11,475 nt of DNA from an uncultured Pseudomonadota bacterium (GTDB taxonomy: Bacteria > Pseudomonadota > Alphaproteobacteria > Rs-D84), in NCBI GenBank assembly GCA_947169505.1, contig CAMVPZ010000023.1:1-11475 (forward strand), read 5' to 3'. A program made the position numbers and the translations under genes. Of the stretch, positions 1 through 6,249 are shown in pieces. Each line of letters opens with the position of its first letter. Positions within the stretch are counted from its first letter, which is position 1. Below the pieces are notes generated by a model. That model did no database searches, was not told the DNA's origin, and saw nothing but the letters and a program-made list of their open reading frames with translations.

Positions 1-2
1 GG

Positions 3-185
3 GAAGATAAAGAAGGGGCTTTCGACCCTAATCATCTGCACCTGAAGGACCTGAGAGGAACAAAATTTTCTGCGCTGTCTTCGGCGGGATTGTTGCGTGC
101 TTCGGTTTCTGAAATAAACCCAAAGGCAGAAACTGTGTCGTTCAGCAAAACTGTTCGTATAGAAGATATACCAATGGTGGAATAA
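3..185 (+). CDS. 3' end of a gene upstream of ftsI, possibly ftsL (partial)
   Basis: An open frame enters from the left edge and ends at TAA 183-185, giving about 60 C-terminal residues ending in VRIEDIPMVE. It stops one base before the ftsI start, so the two are almost surely co-transcribed. In many bacteria ftsL, a small membrane protein of the division complex, lies directly before ftsI, and alphaproteobacterial FtsL proteins often end in a short segment near an 'IPMR'-like tail. That position and tail are the only grounds for suggesting FtsL; no transmembrane part is visible. The first 120 bases are about 48% G+C and use CTG for most leucines, unlike the TTG/TTA-rich genes that follow. 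It could equally be another protein. Confidence 0.5.
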   Translation, partial: EDKEGAFDPNHLHLKDLRGTKFSALSSAGLLRASVSEINPKAETVSFSKTVRIEDIPMVE

Positions 186-186
186 A

Positions 187-1851
187 ATGCGTTTTAATAT
201 CGGTCAAGATGTTTTACCACACGAATATCAAGGTGAAATTTATCATCGTGAAAGTGCTGTACGGTTGCGCTGGATAATGATTGTTTTTACTGTGCTGTTT
301 GGTGTTTTTATTGCCAGAACTTTGCAATTGGGATTGCAAAGTAATGATATTAAAAAATACAATATGTATGGGACAGAAATAGAAAGTCGTGCAGATATTA
401 TCGACAGAAACGGCGTTGTTTTGGCCAAAAGTGTAAGGTCTGGAAATATAAAATTGTATCCACAAAAGGTCAAGCTAAATGATGAAAATAATGTCGCAAG
501 TGTTATTCATCAAATTGCACCTATGGATTACAGTGTTGTGGATGCTTTGAATTTAATTCGTTCTGGAAAACGTGGTGTTTATATAAAAAAGAATGCCACA
601 GAAGAACAAATGAAAATTATTAATCAAGCGCACAGAAAATACGATTGTTTCGAAGTTGAACAATTCACACAAAGACGTTATCCACAACGTAATGTTTTTG
701 CGCATGTTGTTGGGTTTGCTGGAAAAGATGCTGGATTAGAAGGTGTGGAATTTGTTTATGATGAATATTTGCGTGAAAACAAAGATCCACTTCGTCTTTC
801 CATTGATTCCCGGGTGCAAAACATTTTTTATGAACAATTAAATATCGCAATGAATAAATATCGTGCCAAAGGTGCAATGGGGATGTTGATGAATTCCAGT
901 ACTGGCGAAATGTTGGCTATGGTGCAGTTGCCTGATTTTGATCCAAATAATATCAATGCTATACCTGTTGGTGTTCGCAGATTTAAATTGTTGCGTGATA
1001 ACTTTGAAATGGGATCTATTTTTAAAATATTTAATACGGCTTTGGCATATAAAAATGGTTTGGAAAATAAAAATTACAAAGTGGATGAACCGTTGGTAAT
1101 TCATGATAAATTCGGTCGACCAATAAAGCAAAAACCTATTGATGATGTTTCTTCGTTTAAACGTGATGTTGTGAAAAAAATGGGCAAACATGTTTTGAAA
1201 GCACCAGAAATAATGTTGTATTCTTGTAATGTGGGCAGTGCTCGTATCGCATTGGAATTGCCAGATGGTGCACAAAAAGAATTTTTCCATACATTGAATT
1301 TTGACAGGGCTTTGCAATTAGAGTTTGGAAAAACAGAAAGAGGTTTGACTCATAAAGTATGGGGACCTGCTGAAAAAGCAACTGCTGCTTTTGGACATGG
1401 GGTCACTGTGACACCTATGCATTTATTGTTGGCGGTAAATTCTATGACGAATGGCGGGATTTATATTTACCCAACGTTATTAAAAAGAAATATTGGGGCG
1501 ATTCGTGGTGAACGTGTTTTAAGTGCGGAAATATCTGCAAAGTTGCGTGAAATAATGTTTCGTATTGCAGAAGAAACAACGGCTAAAAAAGCCCGTGTCA
1601 AAGGTGTCGAAATCGGTGGAAAAACAGGTACTGCGGAAAAACGTCATGCGGATGGAACAACGGATAATAAAAGAAATTCTACTGTGTTTACGGGCATATT
1701 CCCTGTTTCTGCGCCACAATATATAATAATGATTATGCTTGATGAACCCCAGGGCACGGTTGAATCTGGTGGATGGAAAACTGCGGCATGGAATGCTGTT
1801 CCAACAGCGGGTGCAATTTTAGATGGAATCATACCATTGCTATTTGAATAA
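187..1851 (+). CDS. ftsI: FtsI / penicillin-binding protein 3, septal peptidoglycan transpeptidase
   Basis: Class B penicillin-binding protein that cross-links peptidoglycan at the division septum, anchored in the inner membrane with its catalytic domain in the periplasm. The 554-residue product has a short cytoplasmic tail, one transmembrane helix (about residues 29-48), then the family's N-terminal dimerisation module, whose start is marked by the IIDRNGVVLA motif (near 71-80). The transpeptidase domain carries all three active-site motifs: S277-I-F-K280 (nucleophile Ser277), S346-C-N348 and K479-T-G481. The usual PGSTFK context is MGSIFK here and the middle motif is SCN in place of the common SSN; both keep the essential residues. 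There is no C-terminal PASTA domain. The start is one base after the preceding stop; GGTGGA at 175-180 may act as a weak ribosome-binding site. Length fits FtsI, and the upstream partial gene is compatible with a division cluster. Confidence 0.93.
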   Translation: MRFNIGQDVLPHEYQGEIYHRESAVRLRWIMIVFTVLFGVFIARTLQLGLQSNDIKKYNMYGTEIESRADIIDRNGVVLAKSVRSGNIKLYPQKVKLNDENNVASVIHQIAPMDYSVVDALNLIRSGKRGVYIKKNATEEQMKIINQAHRKYDCFEVEQFTQRRYPQRNVFAHVVGFAGKDAGLEGVEFVYDEYLRENKDPLRLSIDSRVQNIFYEQLNIAMNKYRAKGAMGMLMNSSTGEMLAMVQLPDFDPNNINAIPVGVRRFKLLRDNFEMGSIFKIFNTALAYKNGLENKNYKVDEPLVIHDKFGRPIKQKPIDDVSSFKRDVVKKMGKHVLKAPEIMLYSCNVGSARIALELPDGAQKEFFHTLNFDRALQLEFGKTERGLTHKVWGPAEKATAAFGHGVTVTPMHLLLAVNSMTNGGIYIYPTLLKRNIGAIRGERVLSAEISAKLREIMFRIAEETTAKKARVKGVEIGGKTGTAEKRHADGTTDNKRNSTVFTGIFPVSAPQYIIMIMLDEPQGTVESGGWKTAAWNAVPTAGAILDGIIPLLFE

Positions 1852-1865
1852 ATTTATATTATAAT
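1837..1865 (+). promoter_or_regulatory. Putative sigma-70-type promoter of the recJ operon
   Basis: TTGCTA (1837-1842) and a perfect TATAAT (1860-1865) are separated by 17 bases. Transcription would begin near 1872, leaving a leader of about 22 bases with the AAAGAG ribosome-binding site before recJ. The -35 box overlaps the last codons of ftsI. In AT-rich DNA some boxes arise by chance, but the spacing is optimal and the position suits a new operon. Confidence 0.5.
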
Positions 1866-1893
1866 TATACCGACAATAAAAAAAGAGTATAGA

Positions 1894-3648
1894 GTGCGTA
1901 GTATAGTAGAAAGGTCCATGTTGGGAAAAACATGGATTGTGTCGGATAATTATAATCTTGATAAAGATTTTGACGATACAGAAATTTTAATCAAAAATAT
2001 TTTAACATCTCGTGGGGTGGTTGGTAGTGATGACGTTCGACGTTTTTTAAATCCTTCTATACGAGAATACATGTCTGATCCGTTTGTGTTGAAAGATATG
2101 GATCGTGCGACAAAAGTAATTGCTGATTCTGTTTGTGCAGGTGAAAAGATTGCGATTTACGGTGATTATGATGTTGATGGTGTGACGTCCACGGCGATTT
2201 TTGTAAAATATTTACGTGAAATAGGTGTTGATGTTTCATGGCATTTACCAACCAGAGAAGGCGAGGGTTATGGATTAAATGTTTCCGCCATAGAACAGAT
2301 TGCCAAAAGTGGTGTTGATTTAATGATAACTGTTGATTGCGGTATCAGTGGAATTAAAGAGGTTGATTATGCCAAAGAATTGGGGTTAAAAATTGTAATC
2401 ACAGATCATCATTCACCAGATAGTGTTTTACCAAATGCCGATGCGATTGTGAATCCAAAACGTGTTGATGATACATCTGGTTTGTCTTACTTGGCGGGGG
2501 TTGGTGTAGCATTTTTAACTTTGGTTTCGTTAAATCGTGAATTAAAAAATCGTGGTTTCTTTGGTGAAAATAAACAGCAAATTAATTTGTTAAATTATAC
2601 TGATATGGTTGCATTGGGAACAATTTGCGATACGATGCCATTAATAGATTTAAATCGTGCTTTTGTTGCGACAGGATTGAAAGTTTTAAGTTTACGACAA
2701 AATTTGGGATTAAGAACTTTGATGGATTTAGCAGGAATAAAACAACCATCTGTGTATACAGTTGGTTTTGGTTTGGGGCCACGTCTTAATGCAGCGGGTC
2801 GATTGGATTCTGCTGCGCCAGCATTGGAATTATTGTTAACTGATAATCCGTTAATTGCGAACGATTTGGCAAATAAATTGCATCGTATGAATCAAGAAAG
2901 AATTGATATTCAAAATGCGATAATGTTGGATGCAACAGAAATGGCGAATAAATGCTGCAGCGATGGTAAATGCAGTTTGTTTGTTTGTGGCGATAATTGG
3001 CATGGTGGGGTTATGGGGATTATCGCTGGAAGATTAAAAGATAAATATAATTTACCAACATGCGTAGCGACACGCAGTGATGGTTTTATTAATGGGTCTG
3101 GGCGGTCGATACCCGAAATTGATCTGGGAAAAATAATTCATGAAGCATTGGCATCTGGTATTTTAACCGAAGGTGGCGGACATGCGGCGGCGGCGGGTTT
3201 TTCGTTAGATGCTGGTCAAGAACAAAAATTTTGTGAATTTTTGGAAAAATCTGTAAATGAACAATTGAACGGTAATAAACCAAAGGCAGAAATCATTGTA
3301 GATGCGGAAATTGATGCCAGTGGTGCAAATATGAAATTAGTAGAAAAATTGGCAGATTTGGCACCTTTTGGTCAGGCAAACCCTGAGCCGACATTTGTTT
3401 TACATGGTGGGGTGTTAAAATTCGCTTCGGTAATGGGAAATGGCGCTCATTTGCGTGGTGCAATAAAAACAAGTAATGGTGGACAATTATCGTTCGTTGG
3501 ATTTAATTTAGTTGGAACACCTGTTGGGGATTTTTTGCTGGACGACGCAAATATAAATACTAAAATAATGATGTTGGGTAAATTGAAAGAAAACGAATAT
3601 AATGGTCGTATAAGCGCACAATTTAATTTAGAAGATATCGCTTTATGA
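1894..3648 (+). CDS. recJ: RecJ, single-stranded-DNA-specific 5'-3' exonuclease
   Basis: Cytoplasmic DHH-family nuclease that degrades single-stranded DNA 5' to 3' in recombination and mismatch or base-excision repair, using divalent metal ions. The 584 residues show the family order: motif I DYDVDG (91-96), motif II around D148-C-G150, the DHH motif (171-173), D246 in CDTMPL, then the DHHA1 domain with GSGRS (401-405) and GGGHAAAAGF (427-436), and a C-terminal OB-type domain with PFGQANPEP (491-499). All the metal-binding motifs I can identify are present, so it should be active. I use GTG at 1894 because AAAGAG (1882-1887) lies six bases ahead; an ATG at 1918 with AAGG only three bases away is the alternative and would remove eight residues. 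It is the first gene of a five-gene operon and its TGA overlaps the next ATG. Confidence 0.95.
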   Translation: MRSIVERSMLGKTWIVSDNYNLDKDFDDTEILIKNILTSRGVVGSDDVRRFLNPSIREYMSDPFVLKDMDRATKVIADSVCAGEKIAIYGDYDVDGVTSTAIFVKYLREIGVDVSWHLPTREGEGYGLNVSAIEQIAKSGVDLMITVDCGISGIKEVDYAKELGLKIVITDHHSPDSVLPNADAIVNPKRVDDTSGLSYLAGVGVAFLTLVSLNRELKNRGFFGENKQQINLLNYTDMVALGTICDTMPLIDLNRAFVATGLKVLSLRQNLGLRTLMDLAGIKQPSVYTVGFGLGPRLNAAGRLDSAAPALELLLTDNPLIANDLANKLHRMNQERIDIQNAIMLDATEMANKCCSDGKCSLFVCGDNWHGGVMGIIAGRLKDKYNLPTCVATRSDGFINGSGRSIPEIDLGKIIHEALASGILTEGGGHAAAAGFSLDAGQEQKFCEFLEKSVNEQLNGNKPKAEIIVDAEIDASGANMKLVEKLADLAPFGQANPEPTFVLHGGVLKFASVMGNGAHLRGAIKTSNGGQLSFVGFNLVGTPVGDFLLDDANINTKIMMLGKLKENEYNGRISAQFNLEDIAL

Positions 3649-4595
3649 AAAAACAAATTGAAATTTTAATAGATAAAATAAAAAACGCTAAATCAATTGC
3701 GATTTCTGGACATAAAAATCCGGATGGGGATTCTTTGTGTTCTGCTTTGGCATTGATGAAAATTATAGAATTGAATTTTGGTAAAAAAGCGACGGTTATT
3801 TATGATGGAAATATTCCTCGCTTTTTACAGTATGCCCCATTAAGAAATGATGCATGTTTTTATAAAAACATCCCGGAAGAAAGTAAATATGATTTATATA
3901 TATTGGTTGATTATGGAACCAAAAAAAATCTTGGTGGTGTTGAAAAATTTACTGAAAATGCAGATTTTATAATTGAATTTGATCATCATTATAATGAAGA
4001 GTTATTGGGTGATTTATGTTTTGATGATGTGAACAAAGCTGCAACAGGTCAAATCATTTATGATGTTGTTCGCAAGGCTGGATTTGAAACAGACCAAGAT
4101 ATTACGGATCTTTTGGCTTTGTCAATAATAACAGATACTGGGAATTTTAAATTTGTACGACAAAGTGACGTATTAAGGGATGCTGCAAGTTTGGTTGATG
4201 ATGGCGCAAATATGACGCATTTGGTTAACATATTAAATAACAAAGATAAAAAAACTGTACTGGTTGAATCCAAGGCGGTCAGTGAAGCGAACTTTTTTTA
4301 TAAGGGTCGTTTGGCTATCGCCGTTGTAAAACACGAAGATTATAAAAAATTAGATGGACGTGGTGAATTGGCTTTATCTTTGTTGGCACAAATTCATGGT
4401 GTTCAATATGTTGTTTTATTAAAAGAACAAAAGGAAAATCAAATTGGTGTTTCTATACGAAGTCGTCAAACACCAATAAATCAAATTGCAGAATCTTTGG
4501 GGGGTGGCGGACATTTGTGTGCTGCAGGTGCTGTCGTTGCAGACAATTTAGAAAATGTTCATAAAACAATAGTAAATGCGTTTAAGGGGATGTAG
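3645..4595 (+). CDS. nrnA: NrnA-type DHH phosphoesterase (nanoRNase / pAp phosphatase family)
   Basis: A 316-residue DHH/DHHA1 protein of the family that degrades very short RNA oligonucleotides and, in many members, dephosphorylates 3'-phosphoadenosine 5'-phosphate. Visible motifs are GHKNPDGDSL (22-31, the motif I metal site), a VDY segment (88-90) at the expected motif II aspartate, DHH (113-115), ITDTGNFKF (162-170), and a C-terminal GGGGHLCAAGA stretch, the DHHA1 substrate-binding loop. Length matches Bacillus subtilis NrnA closely. The ATG lies inside the recJ stop region (ATGA overlap), which implies translational coupling, so two different DHH nucleases are made from adjacent cistrons. 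Sequence alone does not tell whether RNA oligomers, pAp or cyclic-dinucleotide breakdown products are the main substrate. Confidence 0.88.
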   Translation: MKKQIEILIDKIKNAKSIAISGHKNPDGDSLCSALALMKIIELNFGKKATVIYDGNIPRFLQYAPLRNDACFYKNIPEESKYDLYILVDYGTKKNLGGVEKFTENADFIIEFDHHYNEELLGDLCFDDVNKAATGQIIYDVVRKAGFETDQDITDLLALSIITDTGNFKFVRQSDVLRDAASLVDDGANMTHLVNILNNKDKKTVLVESKAVSEANFFYKGRLAIAVVKHEDYKKLDGRGELALSLLAQIHGVQYVVLLKEQKENQIGVSIRSRQTPINQIAESLGGGGHLCAAGAVVADNLENVHKTIVNAFKGM

Positions 4596-4597
4596 GA

Positions 4598-5212
4598 ATG
4601 AAAAAATTTATATTTATTTTATTTGGTGTGATTTTCTGTTTATCTGCAAAAGCAGATGTGGATTCAAAATTGATTTCGAATGCCGAAAAATATCTTAATT
4701 CTATTACGGGACTTCAGGGTGATTTTATTCAAACCGCAAATGGAAAGACAGAAAAGGGTTCTTTTTCAATGTTGCGTCCCGGTCGTGTAAGATTGGATTA
4801 TAAAAATGCACCAATTCAATTAATTGCTGATGGTAAAGATTTGTATTTTTATGATAAATCTTTGGATCAAATTACAACTGTTCCTTTGACCAGTACGCCT
4901 GCGGGTATATTGGTGCGTAAAAAAATAGATTTGAAAAATGCAGATATAAACGTGTCAGAAACAACTTCAAACAAAGATACTTTTACTTTGAAAATGAATT
5001 TGCGTGATCAAGAAGGTTTGGGGTATATGTCTGTGGTTTTTGATAAAAATCCTGTGAAATTAAATTCTTGGTCTGTGGTAGATGCCACTTCGAATAAAAC
5101 AGATATTGTGTTTAAAAATTTAAAAACAAAAACAGATTTTGGAAAAAATTATTTCCAATTATCTCGTCATAAAACCGTTTCTGTCAGCGGGGGTGACGAT
5201 TTTTATGATTAA
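4598..5212 (+). CDS. lolA: LolA-like periplasmic outer-membrane lipoprotein carrier
   Basis: Periplasmic chaperone that accepts lipoproteins released from the inner membrane by the LolCDE transporter and carries them to the outer membrane. The 204-residue precursor starts with a signal peptide that should be cleaved after AKA (residue 19). The mature part shows the LolA pattern: LQGDFIQT (39-46), GSFSMLRPGRVRLDY (54-68), IADGKDLYFYDKSLDQ (76-91) and the PLTSTPA segment (96-102) before the variable half. These fit the half-barrel with a hydrophobic pocket known for LolA. AAGGGGA at 4584-4590 precedes the ATG by seven bases, and the gene begins two bases after the previous stop. The window encodes at least one likely lipoprotein client (6250-7854) and possibly a second (9797-10360). 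LolA is distant in sequence across phyla, so assignment rests on motifs and the signal peptide. Confidence 0.85.
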   Translation: MKKFIFILFGVIFCLSAKADVDSKLISNAEKYLNSITGLQGDFIQTANGKTEKGSFSMLRPGRVRLDYKNAPIQLIADGKDLYFYDKSLDQITTVPLTSTPAGILVRKKIDLKNADINVSETTSNKDTFTLKMNLRDQEGLGYMSVVFDKNPVKLNSWSVVDATSNKTDIVFKNLKTKTDFGKNYFQLSRHKTVSVSGGDDFYD

Positions 5213-5220
5213 GGTATAAT

Positions 5221-5502
5221 ATGTTCGGTATCAGTTGGACTGAATTTTTTGTGATTTTATTGGTTGCAGTTTGTGTTGTACCTGCAAAACATTGGCCTGA
5301 GGTGGCTCGGTTTTTTGCACGTGTTGTAAAATATGTTCGAAAACTGATTTGGAAAATTACTGATTTTTCAGAAAATTTGCAACAACGTATGGATTTAGAA
5401 AAACCTATTGATGATTTATTGGAAAATGCTGCAAATGATGTATTCGGTGAAAAAGTTAAACGGTCAAAGAAAAATGTTGCAAAAAAGGTTCGTAAAAAAT
5501 GA
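5221..5502 (+). CDS. tatB: TatB-like component of the twin-arginine translocase
   Basis: Small inner-membrane protein that forms the twin-arginine substrate receptor together with TatC. The 93 residues begin MFGISWTEFFVILLVAV, matching the TatB start with the polar Glu at position 8 in an otherwise hydrophobic helix (6-20). A proline hinge (VPAKHWPEVAR, 20-30) follows, then an amphipathic helix (about 25-50) and a charged, lysine-rich tail. The usual Gly-Pro of the hinge is Val-Pro here. The product could be a TatA/TatB hybrid type, since no separate TatA is seen in the window, but pairing with TatC and the TatB-style start favour TatB. AAGG at 5211-5214 is placed six bases before the ATG. 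Its stop overlaps the tatC start (ATGA). Confidence 0.83.
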   Translation: MFGISWTEFFVILLVAVCVVPAKHWPEVARFFARVVKYVRKLIWKITDFSENLQQRMDLEKPIDDLLENAANDVFGEKVKRSKKNVAKKVRKK

Positions 5503-6209
5503 AAATGACTTTGATTCAACATTTTGCAGAATTGCGCCGCAGAATTTTGTGGTGTGCTTTGATTTTTGTTGTGGCTTTTTGTGTTGGTTGGATTGTTTCT
5601 CCGTATGTTGAATTATTTTTGACGCAACCATTATTGAATGTTTGGGATGATGCTGCGTTGCTATATACCGGGATTACAGATGGGTTGATGATACAATTTT
5701 CTTTGGCTACTTTGATTGCTTTGTTGGTGGTTGTGCCCGTCTTTATGTGGCATGTTTGGGCATATATGGCGCCGGGCTTGCATAGAAATGAAAAACAATT
5801 TTTGGTACCTATATTTTTATTATCACCAATATTATTTGTTGTTGGGGCGGCTTTTGCTTTTTATGTTTTGTTCCCTGTTGCGTTCAAGTTTTTTCTAGAA
5901 TTAAATGAATCTGCACAAATACCAACAGTGTTTTTACCGGCGATCAGTGGTTATTTGGCTTTCTCTATTGGTATGTTGAAATTGTTTGGAATTGCTTTTC
6001 AATTGCCTTTGGTTTTGGTTGGGTTGAACAGAATAGGGTTGCTTTCCAAAGAATCTGTGATAAAAAGTCGCAGATATGTGATTATTTCTATTTTTATATT
6101 TGCGGCAATGTTGACACCACCAGATGTTGTATCCCAGGTTTTATTGGCTTTGCCTATGTTGCTGTTATTTGAAATCAGCATATTGTTTATGCGACGTGAT
6201 AATGTATAA
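5499..6209 (+). CDS. tatC: TatC, twin-arginine translocase receptor subunit
   Basis: Polytopic inner-membrane protein that recognises twin-arginine signal peptides and exports folded proteins. The 236-residue product has about six hydrophobic helices and the family hallmarks: HFAELRRR (8-15) with Glu11 in the signal-binding N-terminus, APGLHRNEKQF (91-101) with Glu98 in the first cytoplasmic loop, FGIAFQLPL (163-171), and MLTPPDVVSQVLLALPM (204-220) near the end. Glu11 and Glu98 correspond to the signal-contacting Glu15 and Glu103 of E. coli TatC. The intramembrane glutamate usual in the FxxP segment of helix 4 (E. coli Glu170) is Gln168 here. A second ATG at 5505 could also serve as start. 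It is the last gene of the operon; a separate promoter for the next gene lies directly downstream. Confidence 0.95.
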   Translation: MKMTLIQHFAELRRRILWCALIFVVAFCVGWIVSPYVELFLTQPLLNVWDDAALLYTGITDGLMIQFSLATLIALLVVVPVFMWHVWAYMAPGLHRNEKQFLVPIFLLSPILFVVGAAFAFYVLFPVAFKFFLELNESAQIPTVFLPAISGYLAFSIGMLKLFGIAFQLPLVLVGLNRIGLLSKESVIKSRRYVIISIFIFAAMLTPPDVVSQVLLALPMLLLFEISILFMRRDNV

Positions 6210-6233
6210 CTGCTTTATTTGATATGTTTTTTG

Positions 6234-6242
6234 TGATATAAT
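6234..6242 (+). promoter_or_regulatory. Extended -10 element (TGATATAAT) directly upstream of the nlpD-like gene
   Basis: TGA followed by a perfect TATAAT (6237-6242) makes an extended -10 box; only a poor -35 (TTTATT, 6214-6219) is found 17 bases ahead. The box ends seven bases before the GTG start at 6250, so transcription should begin at or within a few bases of the start codon. No Shine-Dalgarno sequence lies between. The same nine bases with the same seven-base gap occur before the gene at 8765. Confidence 0.5.
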
Positions 6243-6249
6243 TCGTTGT

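Noticed and set aside
5215..5220. TATAAT directly before the tatB ATG
   Set aside because: It touches the start codon, so transcription would begin inside the gene, and the preceding AAGG works as a ribosome-binding site at normal spacing. Most likely chance in AT-rich DNA within an operon.
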